From: Telmatospirillum sp. J64-1
Lineage (GTDB): Bacteria; Pseudomonadota; Alphaproteobacteria; Rhodospirillales; Magnetospirillaceae
NCBI RefSeq assembly: GCF_006980715.1
Contig: NZ_SBHN01000013.1
Location: 62,001 to 126,000 of the forward strand
Length of the DNA stretch: 64,000 nt
Reading direction: 5' to 3'
Below are positions 18,674 to 30,119 of this stretch, piece by piece. A program made the position numbers and the translations under genes. Position 1 is the stretch's first letter. Every line of letters starts with the position of its first letter. The notes under the pieces were generated by a model, which was given only the letters and a program-made list of their open reading frames with translations, had not been told where the DNA came from and made no database searches.

Positions 18674-21600
18674 ATGACGCATCAGCGGCCTGATCCCGAA
18701 ATTCCTCAGCGGCTTGCCGCCGACCCGGTCAAATCGGTCTGGGTGGGCGCTTCGGCCGGCACCGGCAAGACCAAGGTGCTGACCGACCGGGTACTGAACC
18801 TGCTGCTGGCCGGGACGCCGCCCCATCGCCTGCTCTGCCTGACCTTCACCAAGGCGGCGGCGGCGGAAATGTCCAACCGCATCGCCGCCCGCCTGGCCCG
18901 CTGGTCCACCGCGCCCGACGACCAGCTTGCGGACGAGCTGGGTCGCCTGCTGGGCAGCCCGCCTGACGAGGAACGCTGCACCACCGCACGCCGCCTGTTC
19001 GCCCAGGTGCTGGACGCGCCGGGCGGCATGAAGATCCAGACCATCCACGCCTTCTGTCAGTCGCTGCTGCGCCGCTTTCCGCTGGAAGCGGGCCTTGCGC
19101 CCCATTTCCAGGTGATGGACGACCGCGATGCGGGCGAGTTGCTGGAAGGGGCCAAGGAAGAAGTTCTGATGCGCGCCCGCTCGGGCGAGGACGACCTGCT
19201 GGCCAAGGCCCTGGCCGAGGTGACGGGCCATGTCCATGAATCCATGTTTCCCGATTTGATGAACGGTTTGGCCTCGGAACGCGGGCGTCTGCGCCGGATG
19301 ATCGAGCGGGAAGGCGGGGTGGACGGGCTGATTGCCGCCCTCTACAAGCGCCTGGGACTGGAGCGGGGCGAGACGCCGCAGGCGGTCATCGCGGCGGCCT
19401 GCGAGGACAGCGCCTTCGACGCCGGCGGATGCCGCGCCGCGCTGGAGGCCCTGAACCAGGGCAGCAAGACGGATGTCGAACGCGCCGATCTGATGGCGCA
19501 ATGGCTGGCGGCGCCGGAAGCCCGGGTGGACGGCTGGCGCGACTGGCTGCGTGCCTATCTCACCTCGACCGGCGAGATCCGCAAGACCCTGTGCACCAAG
19601 AAGGTCTTGCAGGCCGCGCCCCATGTGGCGGACATCCTGCTGAAGGAGGCCGAGCGGCTGCTGCGGGTCCAGGACCGTTGGCGCGCCGCCGTCACCGCCC
19701 AGGCCACTGCCGGGCTGCTACGCCTGGGCGAGGCGCTGCTGGCCTCCTATCAGCGTCACAAGGAAGGGCGGGCGCTGCTGGATTACGACGACCTGATCCT
19801 GGCCGCCCGCCGCCTGCTGTCCGCTCCCGGCGTCTCGGCCTGGGTGCTTTACAAGCTCGACGGCGGCATCGATCATGTATTGATCGACGAAGCCCAGGAC
19901 ACCAACCCCGACCAGTGGGCCGTCGTCGCCGCCCTGACCGAGGATTTCTTCGCGGGCCTCAGCGCCAGCGAGACCCTGCGCACGGTCTTCGCCGTGGGCG
20001 ACGTCAAGCAATCCATCTACAGCTTCCAGCGCGCCGATCCCCGCGAATTCGAGCGGATGCGCCGCAGCTTCGCCGAGCGGCTGAACCTGCTGGGCGATCC
20101 ACTGCGCCTGGTCGATCTGCAGATTTCCTTTCGCTCCACCCGCGCCGTGCTGGACGTGGTGGACAAGGTCTTCGCCGACGGGACCGGGCGCGATGGCGTG
20201 GCCTTCGGCGACGAAAATATCCGCCATATCTCTTGGCGCGACAGCGATGCCGGGCTGGTCGAACTGTGGCCGCCGGTCGAGCCGCGCGCCATCGACGAGC
20301 CGGAGGCCTGGAAGCCGCCGATCGAGCGTATCCGGGGGGATTCCCCGCGTACCCGCCTGGCCAAGCTGGTGGCCCGGCGCATCCAGAAGATGGTGGAAGG
20401 CGGCGAGCGGCTGGAGTCCAAAAACCGTCCCATCCGCCCCGGCGACATCATGGTGCTGCTGCGCCGCCGTTCGGCCTTCGTGGAAGAACTGGTGCGCGAG
20501 CTGAAGACGCTGAAGGTGGAAGTGGCGGGCGTGGACCGCATGGTGCTGACCGAGCAGATGGCGGTCATGGACCTGATGGCGCTGGCCAATTTCCTGCTGC
20601 TGCCCGATGACGACCTGACGCTCGCTACCGTGCTGAAGGGGCCGCTGATCGGCTTGAGCGAGGAGGATCTGTTTCGCCTGGCTTATAACCGCCGCGAAAA
20701 GCATCTGTGGCAGCGCCTGCGCGAAGAAGGGGCGGAAGGCAACGCTCCCTTCGAGGCGGCTTGGCAGATGCTGTCGGGCCTGCTGGCGCGCGCCGACCGC
20801 ATGCCGCCCCATGAATTGTTCAACCATGTGCTGACGGCCAAGGACGGGCGGCGCAAGCTGGTCGAGCGCCTGGGTTCGGAAGCCGAGGATGCCATCGACG
20901 AATTCCTCGGCCTGACGCTGGCTTATGAACGCGCCCATGTGCCGTCGCTGCAAGGTTTCCTGCATTGGCTGGAGACCGGCCATGTGGAGATCAAGCGCGA
21001 CCTGGAACAGGGCACGCGCGATGCCGTGCGCATCATGACCGTCCATGGCTCGAAGGGCCTGCAGGCGCCCATCGTCTTCCTGCCCGATACGCTTCAGGCC
21101 CCGGCCAAGGCACCGCGCTTCTATTGGCTGGGCGGGCGTGAGGACGAGGTGCTGCTGTGGCCGCCGCGCGCCGAGATGCAAGACGAGGCCTGCCGGGAGG
21201 CCAGGGCCGAGGCGGAAAAGGCGCGCGACCAGGAATATCGCCGCCTGCTCTATGTCGCCATGACGCGGGCCGAGGACCGGCTTTATGTCTGCGGCTGGCA
21301 GACCCGCAAGGCCGAGCCCGAGGATTGCTGGTACAACCTGATCAAGCGCGCCATGAATGCGTTGGGCGAGGAAGTCGAGGATCCTTTCCTCGCCGAACAG
21401 GGCGAGACGGCTACGAATACCCTGCTGCGCCTGTCCTGCCGCCAGGAACGCCAGGTGCCCGAACAGGCGCCGAAGGCCGAGCGTGCGGCCATGGGTGCCG
21501 ACAGTCTGCCCGCCTGGGCGCTGACCGCGCCGGGGCGCGAGCCCAGCCCGCCGCGTCCGCTGGCGCCGTCCCGTCCCGAAGGCGAGGAACCGCCGGTGCG

Positions 21601-22141
21601 TTCGCCCCTGGGCGAGGATGACGGCGCGAAATTCCGGCGCGGCCGCCTGGTCCACCGCCTGCTGCAGATCCTGCCCGACTTGCCCAAGCACGAACGCGGC
21701 GCGGCCATGGCCCGTTTCCTGGCGAAATCGCCCTGGGGCCTGAGTTTCGGCGAACAGGCGCTGATCGCCACCGAGGTGGCGTCGATCCTGGAGGACCGGA
21801 CCTTCGCGCCGATCTTCGGTCCCGGATCGCGGGCCGAGGTGCCGGTGGTCGGCATGGTGGGCGAACGTGTGATCTCCGGCCAGGTGGACCGGCTGCTGGT
21901 CAGCGATAGCGAAGTCCTGATCATCGACTACAAGACCAACCGCCGCCCGCCGCGCAAGGTGGAGGACGTGCCGGAGCTCTATCTGCGCCAGATGGCGGCC
22001 TATCGCATGGCGCTGGCCTGCATCTATCCCGGCCGGGCCATACGCTGCGGCCTGTTATGGACCGACGGCCCCAGCCTGATGCTGCTGGAGAATCATCGCC
22101 TGGACGACGCTTTGTCGGGTCTGTTGGACCAGATCGGATAG
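18674..22141 (+). CDS. addA: AddA, helicase-nuclease of double-strand break repair
   Basis: A 1155-residue UvrD/PcrA-type superfamily 1 helicase with a C-terminal RecB-like nuclease; with AddB it processes DNA ends up to a chi-like site for RecA loading. Walker A ASAGTGKT is at 26-33, the DEXQ motif is HVLIDEAQDTN, motif VI-like text is RLLYVAMTRAEDRLYVCG, and the nuclease motif is VLIIDYKTNR. The ATG at 18674 fits the family start; a GTG six bases earlier is also in frame. Usually addB lies directly upstream; here it is 8 kb away and on the opposite strand. Confidence 0.95.
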   Translation: MTHQRPDPEIPQRLAADPVKSVWVGASAGTGKTKVLTDRVLNLLLAGTPPHRLLCLTFTKAAAAEMSNRIAARLARWSTAPDDQLADELGRLLGSPPDEERCTTARRLFAQVLDAPGGMKIQTIHAFCQSLLRRFPLEAGLAPHFQVMDDRDAGELLEGAKEEVLMRARSGEDDLLAKALAEVTGHVHESMFPDLMNGLASERGRLRRMIEREGGVDGLIAALYKRLGLERGETPQAVIAAACEDSAFDAGGCRAALEALNQGSKTDVERADLMAQWLAAPEARVDGWRDWLRAYLTSTGEIRKTLCTKKVLQAAPHVADILLKEAERLLRVQDRWRAAVTAQATAGLLRLGEALLASYQRHKEGRALLDYDDLILAARRLLSAPGVSAWVLYKLDGGIDHVLIDEAQDTNPDQWAVVAALTEDFFAGLSASETLRTVFAVGDVKQSIYSFQRADPREFERMRRSFAERLNLLGDPLRLVDLQISFRSTRAVLDVVDKVFADGTGRDGVAFGDENIRHISWRDSDAGLVELWPPVEPRAIDEPEAWKPPIERIRGDSPRTRLAKLVARRIQKMVEGGERLESKNRPIRPGDIMVLLRRRSAFVEELVRELKTLKVEVAGVDRMVLTEQMAVMDLMALANFLLLPDDDLTLATVLKGPLIGLSEEDLFRLAYNRREKHLWQRLREEGAEGNAPFEAAWQMLSGLLARADRMPPHELFNHVLTAKDGRRKLVERLGSEAEDAIDEFLGLTLAYERAHVPSLQGFLHWLETGHVEIKRDLEQGTRDAVRIMTVHGSKGLQAPIVFLPDTLQAPAKAPRFYWLGGREDEVLLWPPRAEMQDEACREARAEAEKARDQEYRRLLYVAMTRAEDRLYVCGWQTRKAEPEDCWYNLIKRAMNALGEEVEDPFLAEQGETATNTLLRLSCRQERQVPEQAPKAERAAMGADSLPAWALTAPGREPSPPRPLAPSRPEGEEPPVRSPLGEDDGAKFRRGRLVHRLLQILPDLPKHERGAAMARFLAKSPWGLSFGEQALIATEVASILEDRTFAPIFGPGSRAEVPVVGMVGERVISGQVDRLLVSDSEVLIIDYKTNRRPPRKVEDVPELYLRQMAAYRMALACIYPGRAIRCGLLWTDGPSLMLLENHRLDDALSGLLDQIG

Positions 22142-22195
22142 GGTGTTGGACAGGGGATGGGGCGGATCCTATATCTAGCCGGGTTGGCTGGCCGC

Positions 22196-22224
22196 TTGAC
22201 TAGGATTGGGGGGCTCCCTAGAGT
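22196..22224 (+). promoter_or_regulatory. Candidate sigma-70 promoter of trxA
   Basis: TTGACT at 22196-22201, spacer of 17 bases, TAGAGT at 22219-22224. A start near 22231 would leave a leader of about 55 bases before trxA. It suggests trxA has its own promoter downstream of addA. Confidence 0.6.
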
Positions 22225-22285
22225 CTGACCCCGAACGGGGGCAAGCCGGCTTGACCCCAAGGAATAGCTGAACAGGATTGCCGAA

Positions 22286-22600
22286 ATGAAACAAGTCACC
22301 GATGCGTCGTTCGATGCCGACGTCCTGAAGGCTTCGGGGCCGGTCCTGGTGGACTTCTGGGCCGAATGGTGCGGCCCTTGCCGCCAGATTGCCCCGGCGC
22401 TGGAGGAACTGTCCACCGAGCTGGGCGATCGCGTCACCGTCGCCAAGATCAATATCGACGAGAATCCGGTGACTCCGGCCAAATACGGCGTGCGCGGCAT
22501 CCCCACGCTGATGATCTTCAAGGACGGTCAGGTGGCCGCCACCAAGATCGGCGCCCTGCCCAAGAGCAAGCTGTTCGAATGGGTGGAATCCTCCCTCTAA
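22286..22600 (+). CDS. trxA: Thioredoxin
   Basis: A 104-residue cytosolic thioredoxin that reduces protein disulfides. The active site WCGPC is at 28-32 with the preceding FWAEW, and the cis-proline is P73 in GIPTLMIF. No signal peptide. The addA-trxA order is common in alphaproteobacteria. A terminator follows at 22622-22653. Confidence 0.96.
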   Translation: MKQVTDASFDADVLKASGPVLVDFWAEWCGPCRQIAPALEELSTELGDRVTVAKINIDENPVTPAKYGVRGIPTLMIFKDGQVAATKIGALPKSKLFEWVESSL

Positions 22601-22621
22601 GACGGCTCTCGCTTTCGTCGG

Positions 22622-22653
22622 AACCCGTCGGCAGAAATGCCGGCGGGTTTTTT
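22622..22653 (+). terminator. Rho-independent terminator after trxA
   Basis: An 11-bp stem with one G-T pair (22622-22632 with 22639-22649), loop AGAAAT, followed by four further T (22650-22653). Confidence 0.88.
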
Positions 22654-22763
22654 GATTCCGGCTCCCCGAAAGGCAGAATATGCCCCCTTACCCCTCCGCG
22701 CTCTTCCCCTTCCGGAAGTAGGGGAATATCCTGTCGGAAATTCCATTCGAGGGAGCCTGCCCC

Positions 22764-23234
22764 ATGAAGATAACCCACAAGGCCAAGGCGATGGCCTTTT
22801 CCGCCCTGCTCGGTTTCGGTGCCGTCGGTCTTGGCGGCTATGCCTTCACCTCGGCCCCGGCCGCTGCCTCGGATGTGACCGTCTTCAAGTCGCCCTATTG
22901 CGGCTGCTGCGGCGATTGGATCAGGCATATGGAAGCCAACGGCTTCAAGGTCACCGCCAAGGATGTCGAAGACTTGGCGCCGATCAAGAAGCAGCATGGC
23001 CTGTGGGATGAAGTGGCGTCCTGCCATACCGCCGTCGTTGACGGCTATGTGGTCGAGGGGCATGTCCCGGCCGAGGACGTGAAGCGCCTGCTGGCCGAAC
23101 GGCACAAGGCCCGCGGCCTCGCCGTGCCCGGGATGCCGCTCGGTTCGCCCGGCATGGAAAGCGCGGTGAAGGAACCCTTCGAGGTGCTGATGATCGGCCT
23201 GGACGGCAGCACCAGCGTCTTCGCCCAATACTGA
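22764..23234 (+). CDS. DUF411 periplasmic metal-binding protein
   Basis: A 156-residue exported protein. A signal peptide runs to about residue 35 (ending APAAAS). The mature part begins DVTVFKSPYCGCCGDW, with Cys46, Cys48 and Cys49, then SCHTAVVDGYVVEGHVP (Cys87, His88, His100) and the family signature GLAVPGMPLGSPGME. DUF411 proteins occur in copper and other metal resistance clusters and have a thioredoxin-like look; none of the usual copper genes is adjacent. It converges on the folC-like gene with one base between stops. Confidence 0.85.
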   Translation: MKITHKAKAMAFSALLGFGAVGLGGYAFTSAPAAASDVTVFKSPYCGCCGDWIRHMEANGFKVTAKDVEDLAPIKKQHGLWDEVASCHTAVVDGYVVEGHVPAEDVKRLLAERHKARGLAVPGMPLGSPGMESAVKEPFEVLMIGLDGSTSVFAQY

Positions 23235-23235
23235 G

Positions 23236-24414
23236 TCAGTCCGCCGCGATCATCCGGCGCACCAGCCGCAGGAAGGTCTGGGTGCCGGCCAGATAGAGCG
23301 GGCCGGGCGGCAGGCTGTCGAGGATCTCGGCCAGGGCAGGGGCGTCGTCATAGCGGACGGCGCCCTTGTTGCGTTCGGGCCACAGGCGTTTGGCCGTTTC
23401 GTGGGACAGGAAGCCGCGCTCGCCGGTCAGCTCCACATGGAAGGGCGGCAGGCCTCGGCTTTCCAGTGCGGCCACCACGCCCGTCACATCCTTGTCGTCG
23501 GGCAGCGAGACCAAGGCGTGCAGGCCCGGCATCGTCTCCTTCAGGCGGGCCAGGAAATCGAAGTCCAGCGAGGCCGGGGCGATGGCCGCTTCATGGACGA
23601 TCTCGCGCCCGCGCCAGAGGCAGCGTCCGAAGGACGGCACCGGGGCCAGGGGCACCGGATGGCCCGTCGCCGCCTGGGCCAGGGCGCGATCCAGTTCGTA
23701 CCAGGCGGGCGCCGCCTCCGCCGGGGGCTGAGCGATGCTTTCCCCCGGAATCCCCAGCCTGTCCGCCCAGGATGCCGCCAGCGGTCCCAGCAGCAGGCGG
23801 CGGCTGTTGGCGGCGATGGACAGCTTGTCGCGCGCCACGTCCTCTTCCGTCGGGCCGATCTGGGCCAGATGTTCGGGCAGGATCGAGGTGACGATGGACG
23901 TGGCGGAAGGAAACAATCCCGTCTCGTCATGGCGCACGCCGCGCCCGCCTTCGATGACGAAGCGCCGCACACCCTTTTCCTTGAACCAGGCCAGGGCGAC
24001 GGCCAGGAACAGCCCGAAAGGCGAAAGATATCGTCCCGGCTTCAGGCTGGCGGCGAGGGCGTCCAGGCGCGGTTTCAGGCGGGCATGGACGGCGATGAAG
24101 TCTTCTTCCGGGATGGCTTGCCCGTCGATACGGATGCGGTCCAGCGCATGGTCTTCCTCGGGCGAGACCACCAGCCCCACAGGGCCTTCCCCGGCTACCG
24201 TCAGCGCCGCCGCCGCCAGACGGCTGACGCTGCCCTTGCCCTTGCTGCCGGTCACCCGGATCACCCTTTCGGCGGGGGGAATCAGCCTCATCTCCGCCAG
24301 CAGTTCCATCAGCGGCCTTGGGTCGCGGGTTTCCGAATCGGGACGGCCCGCCAGCAAGGGCTTGGCGGCCAGATAGCCGGAATAGATGTGGTCGAGGCAG
24401 GATTGCAGGGTCAT
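23236..24414 (-). CDS. FolC-like Mur ligase family protein of unknown substrate
   Basis: A 392-residue second FolC-type protein downstream of genuine folC. It has the P-loop GSKGKGSV at 56-63, a central GGRGVRHDETGLFP where FolC has its [10 protein letters not shown], and a C-terminal domain with LPDDKDVTGVVAAL, as in Mur ligases. It keeps the ATP site but differs at substrate positions, so it is probably an ATP-dependent amide ligase with another acceptor; it could also be a decayed paralogue. The ATG at 24414 fits; the upstream in-frame region is repeat DNA. Confidence 0.65.
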   Translation of the reverse strand: MTLQSCLDHIYSGYLAAKPLLAGRPDSETRDPRPLMELLAEMRLIPPAERVIRVTGSKGKGSVSRLAAAALTVAGEGPVGLVVSPEEDHALDRIRIDGQAIPEEDFIAVHARLKPRLDALAASLKPGRYLSPFGLFLAVALAWFKEKGVRRFVIEGGRGVRHDETGLFPSATSIVTSILPEHLAQIGPTEEDVARDKLSIAANSRRLLLGPLAASWADRLGIPGESIAQPPAEAAPAWYELDRALAQAATGHPVPLAPVPSFGRCLWRGREIVHEAAIAPASLDFDFLARLKETMPGLHALVSLPDDKDVTGVVAALESRGLPPFHVELTGERGFLSHETAKRLWPERNKGAVRYDDAPALAEILDSLPPGPLYLAGTQTFLRLVRRMIAAD

Positions 24415-24430
24415 CGGGGGGCCTTCTTGG

Positions 24431-24628
24431 GGGCTGCCGCCCATGCCTGCTTGGGGCCTTGAGGCCCCAAACCCCATTGGTTTTATTCCTTCGTCATTCC
24501 GGGCGGAGCGCAGCGCAGACCCGGAATCCAGCCGCCGCCACCGATGGACTCCCGCTTTCGCGGGAGTGACGAGAAACAAGAGAGGGGTTTGGGGCCTCAA
24601 GGCCCCAAGCAGGTCCGGGCGGCAGCCC
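24431..24628. repeat. 198-bp element with 45-bp inverted arms around a family B repeat
   Basis: Arms at 24431-24475 and 24584-24628 are inverted copies matching at 42 of 45 positions; each contains a smaller hairpin TTGGGGCCTTGAGGCCCCAA. The 108-bp centre holds a family B repeat. It fills nearly all of the 219 bp between folC and the folC-like gene. Confidence 0.85.
24491..24570. repeat. Dispersed repeat, family B, copy 1
   Basis: Starts TCGTCATTCCGGGCGGAGCG and ends GGACTCCCGCTTTCGCGGGA plus GTGAC, so the ends form two inverted hairpins as in the other copies. Confidence 0.75.
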
Positions 24629-24633
24629 GGAAG

Positions 24634-25905
24634 TTATCTTTCCAAATCCCGCAGCACTTCACCCACCAGCGCCACCGATCCACAGATCAGGACGCGGCCC
24701 GGCTGTTCCTTCGCCAGGATATCGGTCAGGGCGTCCCGCCAAGTGGCAAATTCGGCCGCTTGCAGGCCTTCGTCCCGGGCGGCTTGGGCGATGGCGGCGG
24801 CGGGCAGGGAATCGGGATGATGGAAGGTGATGGCGCGCAGCGAGGCGGCTTGACGACCCACCGGCCCGACGAAGGGGCGCGGGTCGCGGGTGTTCAGCAT
24901 TCCGGCCACCACATGCAGGGGACGGTCGCGCCAGCTTTCGGCCTGGGCGACCAGAACCTGGGCAGCGCCGGGATTGTGGCCGGCATCGAGCCAAATTTCC
25001 CAGCCCTCGGGAGCTTGGCCTTCCAGACGTTGCAGGCGTCCCGGCCAATCGATCCGGGTCAGGCCCTGGCCGATATGGTGGACCTGCACATCCAGCGGCA
25101 TCAGGCGGATGGCGGCGACGGCCACGGCGGCATTGTCGATCTGGTGGGGGCCGGGCAGCGAGGGAATGGGCAGGCGCAGCATCTCGTCGCCTTCCCAATA
25201 CATCACGCCGTTCTCGGCCATGGCGCCGAAATCATCGACCTGGCGCCAGAGCGGGCAGCCCAGTTCCTCGGCGTGGGTGGCGATCACGGCGGCGGCCTCG
25301 GGCTCCTGCCGGGCGACGACGCAGGGAATTCCGGCTTTCAGGATCCCGGCCTTCTCGGCGGCGATGCTGGCGAGGTCGCCACCGAGATATTGCTCGTGAT
25401 CCATCGAAATGGGGGTGATCACCGTCAGGGCCGGGCTGGCGACCATGTTGGTGGCGTCCAGCCGTCCGCCCAGGCCGGTTTCCAGCAGGCAGACATCGGC
25501 GGGCGTGCGGGCGAAGGCCAGGAAGGCCGCCGCCGTGGTGATCTCGAAGAAGGTGATGGGCTGGCCGTCATTGGCGCGCTCGCAGTCTCCCAGTACCTGG
25601 ACCAGCGCATCTTCGGAAATGATCTCTCCGGCGACACGGATGCGTTCGTGGAAACGCACCAGATGCGGCGAGGTATAGACATGGACGCGCAGGCCGGCGG
25701 CTTCGAGCATGGCCCGCATCATCGCGGTGACCGAGCCCTTGCCGTTGGTTCCGGCGATGTGAATGACCGGCGGCAGCTTGTCCTGGGGGCGGTCGAGGGC
25801 GTTCAGCAGGCGCTCGACACGCTCCAGGGACAGGTCGATGACCTTGGGATGATACCGGCCCAGCCTCTCGAGAAGCTGGGCCGAGGTCACATCACGGCTG
25901 GACAT
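24634..25905 (-). CDS. folC: Folylpolyglutamate synthase/dihydrofolate synthase
   Basis: A 423-residue Mur ligase family enzyme that makes dihydrofolate and adds glutamates to folates. The P-loop GTNGKGS is at 52-58, followed by [51 protein letters not shown] and the C-terminal HNPGA motif. Its first 14 bases overlap the accD end, so it is coupled to accD. This accD-folC pair is typical of alphaproteobacteria. Confidence 0.95.
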   Translation of the reverse strand: MSSRDVTSAQLLERLGRYHPKVIDLSLERVERLLNALDRPQDKLPPVIHIAGTNGKGSVTAMMRAMLEAAGLRVHVYTSPHLVRFHERIRVAGEIISEDALVQVLGDCERANDGQPITFFEITTAAAFLAFARTPADVCLLETGLGGRLDATNMVASPALTVITPISMDHEQYLGGDLASIAAEKAGILKAGIPCVVARQEPEAAAVIATHAEELGCPLWRQVDDFGAMAENGVMYWEGDEMLRLPIPSLPGPHQIDNAAVAVAAIRLMPLDVQVHHIGQGLTRIDWPGRLQRLEGQAPEGWEIWLDAGHNPGAAQVLVAQAESWRDRPLHVVAGMLNTRDPRPFVGPVGRQAASLRAITFHHPDSLPAAAIAQAARDEGLQAAEFATWRDALTDILAKEQPGRVLICGSVALVGEVLRDLER

Positions 25906-26812
25906 TCTCGTCCCGGGCCGGGCTGTCGGCCTTTTCGGGCAGCGGCAGGACTTCGCCCGCCGGTTTGCGGTTCAGCAGCAGGTCGAGCACGCGGACCAGG
26001 GTGGCGCGCAGGTCCTTGCGCGGCACCACCATGTCGACCATGCCGTGGTCGAGCAGGTATTCGGCGCGCTGGAAGCCTTCGGGCAGCTTCTCGCGGATGG
26101 TGCTTTCGATAACGCGGGCACCGGCGAAGCCGATGACCGAACCCGGCTCGGCGATCTGGATGTCGCCCAGCATGGCGAAAGAGGCCGAGACGCCGCCGGT
26201 GGTCGGGTCGGTCAGCAGCACCACATAGGGCAGGCCCTTTTCCTTGACCTTTTCCACGGCCACGGTGGTGCGGGCCATCTGCATCAGCGACAGGATGCCT
26301 TCCTGCATGCGGGCGCCGCCCGAGGCGGGAATGACGATCAGCGGGGCGTCCTGCAACACCGCCAGTTCGGCGGCGGCGACGATGCCTTCGCCCACGGCGA
26401 TGCCCATCGAGCCGCCCATGAATTCAAAGTTGAAGGCAGCGATGACCACGTTCAGCCCGCCCATGCGGCCATGGGCGACGATGATGGCGTCCTGTTCGCC
26501 GGTCTTGGCCTGGGCGTCCTTCATGCGGTCGCCGTAACGCTTCTGGTCGCGGAAGCGCAAGGGATCGGCGGGAGTCTTGGGCAATTCGATGCGCTGGTAC
26601 TCGCCCCCGTCGAACAGCATCTCCAGGCGCTTCTTGACCGGCAGGCGCATATGATGGCCGCAATGCTGGCAGACGCGCAGATTGGCGTCCAGATCGCGGT
26701 GGAAGATCATATGGCCGCAATTGCTGCATTTATGCCAAAGATTCTCGGGCACCTCGCGCGGGCGCACCAGCTTTTGAATCTTGGGCAGGACGGAATTTGT
26801 CAGCCAGTTCAT
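25892..26812 (-). CDS. accD: Acetyl-CoA carboxylase carboxyltransferase beta subunit
   Basis: A 306-residue subunit that, with AccA, transfers the carboxyl from biotin-BCCP to acetyl-CoA in fatty acid synthesis. The N-terminal zinc ribbon is complete (Cys29, Cys32, Cys48, Cys51), the crotonase-like fold carries [19 protein letters not shown], and [15 protein letters not shown] follows. It lies 11 bases after trpA and overlaps folC. Confidence 0.96.
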   Translation of the reverse strand: MNWLTNSVLPKIQKLVRPREVPENLWHKCSNCGHMIFHRDLDANLRVCQHCGHHMRLPVKKRLEMLFDGGEYQRIELPKTPADPLRFRDQKRYGDRMKDAQAKTGEQDAIIVAHGRMGGLNVVIAAFNFEFMGGSMGIAVGEGIVAAAELAVLQDAPLIVIPASGGARMQEGILSLMQMARTTVAVEKVKEKGLPYVVLLTDPTTGGVSASFAMLGDIQIAEPGSVIGFAGARVIESTIREKLPEGFQRAEYLLDHGMVDMVVPRKDLRATLVRVLDLLLNRKPAGEVLPLPEKADSPARDENVQP

Positions 26813-26823
26813 TTTGCTCTTCC

Positions 26824-27665
26824 TCAGCCGCGGGCCGTGCGTACGCCATTCGCCAGCGCACGCACCAATCCCAGCACGTTGTCCTTCAAGCCCTCGGTCG
26901 CGCGGCCTTCGCCATCCAGCGACTCGGCCAAGGCTTGCACCAGGGCGGAACCCACTACCACGCCATCGGCATGGCGCGCCACATCGGCCGCCTGTTCCGG
27001 CGTGCGGATGCCGAAGCCGACGGCGACGGGCAACGCAGTGGCCGCCTTCAGCCGGGCCACCGCTTCCTCGATGGCCGACATCTGGGCCGAGGCGGTACCG
27101 GTGATACCGGCGATGGAGACGTAATAGACGAAGCCGGAGGCGTTGCCCAGCACGACGGGCAGGCGCTCGCCCACCGTGGTCGGCGTGGTCAGTACGATGA
27201 AGTCGATGCCGGCGGGGCGGGCATGAGCCAGCAATTCCTCGGCTTCCTCGGGCGGCAGGTCGACGATGATCAGGCCGTCCACCCCGGCCTCGGCGGCATC
27301 CTTGCAGAAGCGTTCGGGACCGTAGGCATAGATGGGGTTGTAATAGCCCATCAGGATCAGCGGCGTTTCGCTTTCCTGTTCGCGGAAGCTGCGCACGGCG
27401 CTAAGGCAACGCTCGATGCTGCCGCCGGCGGCCAAAGCGCGCTGCGAGGCGAGCTGGATCGCCGGGCCGTCGGCCATGGGATCGGTGAAGGGCATGCCCA
27501 GCTCGATCAGATCGGCCCCGGCGGCGGGCAGGCCCTTCAGCACATCGAGCGAGGTGTCGTAATCGGGGTCGCAGGCGGTCAGGAAGGTGACTAGGCCCGC
27601 GCGGCCTTCGGCCTTCAGGGCGTTGAAGCGGCGCGCGATGCGGCCGGTTTGCAGGTTACGGGCGC

Positions 27666-27669
<4 letters not shown>
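26824..27669 (-). CDS. trpA: Tryptophan synthase alpha chain
   Basis: A 281-residue barrel that cleaves indole-glycerol phosphate and passes indole to TrpB. The catalytic acids are E56 and D67 in [16 protein letters not shown], and [10 protein letters not shown] and IVLTTPTT are present. The start is a GTG at 27669 inside a GTGA overlap with the trpB stop, so the two are coupled. Upstream in-frame text belongs to another frame of trpB and is not coding here. Confidence 0.96.
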
Positions 27670-28877
<1,208 letters not shown>

Positions 28878-28971
28878 GCTGGCCCCGAGATGGTCTCGTA
28901 CCTGAAAGGACGGTAATAAAGCACAAACAGGCCGGGGAGCCGAAAGGATTTCTGATTTTAATAGGCCTTCT

Positions 28972-30114
28972 TCACGAAGGGGGAAGAGTGGGGGCCACAG
29001 GCTCGAACAAGCGGATGACGTCGGGGGCGATGAACAGGCGTTCTTTCGTGGATGTCTCGACCTGCTTTAGGATTCCCGTAGATTCCAAGCGCCGGACGGC
29101 GGTGTTCATTGCCTGGAAAGAAAGATCCTTGCCAATCGCCACGCGGGCATCGCGCAGGGTGAAGGTCGGAGTGACCAGAACCCAGGGCACCAGGGCATGG
29201 ACGATGCTGTGGGCACGGGCGGATTTCGTCACGCTTCTCCAGTGCTGATACACTTGTTCCAGTTGGTGAAGGCGGTCGAGATTGGCGGCGGCGGTCTGGG
29301 CGATCAACGAGCAGAAGACGCGGGTCCAGGCGCCCAGGTCGCCCTTGCGGCGGCCATCCTTCAAGGCCTCCACATAGATATCCTTGTTCAGGTGCACCGC
29401 TTCCCCCAGAAAAGCGCAGGCATGATGCAGGGTGCTTTTGCGGCGCAGGGCCAGGGGCACCAGCAATCTGCCGACACGGCCATTGCCGTCGGGGACGGGG
29501 TGGATATGCTCGAACATCCAGTGGGAAAGCGCCTGGCGCACCAATTCCGGCCGGTCGTCGCGGGCGGCGGTGAAGCTTTCCCATTCGGCCATGGCGTCGG
29601 CGGTGGAGGCCGGTGCGGTATAGTGGAAGGTGCCGGCCGGGCTTTCCCGGTCATAGGTCCCGTTGGGATAGGCTTTCAGGCGTCCTGCTCCGGCGGCGGC
29701 CATGGAATCGGCGGCATTGCGGAACAGCCGGTGATGGATCGCCAAAGCCATTTCCGTGAAGGAAAGGGAGGGGCTTTCCGCCAAGGCGTCGAAGGCATCG
29801 GCGGTGGCAGCCACCGCGCGCGCGTCTTCAGGGTCCCGTGCCCGGCTGAGCGAGGTCTGGTATTCGAGCAGGTCGGTAAAGGTGGTGGTCGTTCCTTCCG
29901 CCCCCGAGGAATGGACGGCATCCAGCCGGGCGAACAGCTTGCCGGTCACATCGGGGACGGGAAAGGTACTCAAGGCGCGGTCGAATTCCTCGACCGCCTT
30001 GCGGGCCCGTTCGTATTGCCCCCAAACATCATCCATCCTGGGGAAGGCCGGTATCGGCGGGCGATAGCAGGAGCGGCCCCGGTCATCCGTCTCGTAGAGG
30101 CCGAAAGCTTGCAT
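28972..30114 (-). CDS. Fic domain protein (AMPylase-type), class II
   Basis: A 380-residue Fic protein likely to transfer AMP to a target hydroxyl. The active motif [12 protein letters not shown] is at 205-216 (His205), and the self-inhibitory helix SSGAEG is at 69-74, before the Fic core, which makes it class II. The last 80 residues look like a winged helix ([17 protein letters not shown]). The ATG at 30114 has a GGGGTGGGG site; the ATG at 30129 has none. It stands alone between trpB and addB, at one edge of the proposed inversion, and no toxin partner is adjacent. Confidence 0.88.
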   Translation of the reverse strand: MQAFGLYETDDRGRSCYRPPIPAFPRMDDVWGQYERARKAVEEFDRALSTFPVPDVTGKLFARLDAVHSSGAEGTTTTFTDLLEYQTSLSRARDPEDARAVAATADAFDALAESPSLSFTEMALAIHHRLFRNAADSMAAAGAGRLKAYPNGTYDRESPAGTFHYTAPASTADAMAEWESFTAARDDRPELVRQALSHWMFEHIHPVPDGNGRVGRLLVPLALRRKSTLHHACAFLGEAVHLNKDIYVEALKDGRRKGDLGAWTRVFCSLIAQTAAANLDRLHQLEQVYQHWRSVTKSARAHSIVHALVPWVLVTPTFTLRDARVAIGKDLSFQAMNTAVRRLESTGILKQVETSTKERLFIAPDVIRLFEPVAPTLPPS

Positions 30115-30119
30115 CCCCA

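Noticed and set aside
19718-21691. 657-codon open frame antisense to addA
   Set aside because: Mirror frame of a well-supported helicase with low-complexity Gln/His/Gly composition.
24544-26112. 522-codon open frame antisense to folC and accD
   Set aside because: Begins in repeat DNA and mirrors two conserved genes; no motif of its own.
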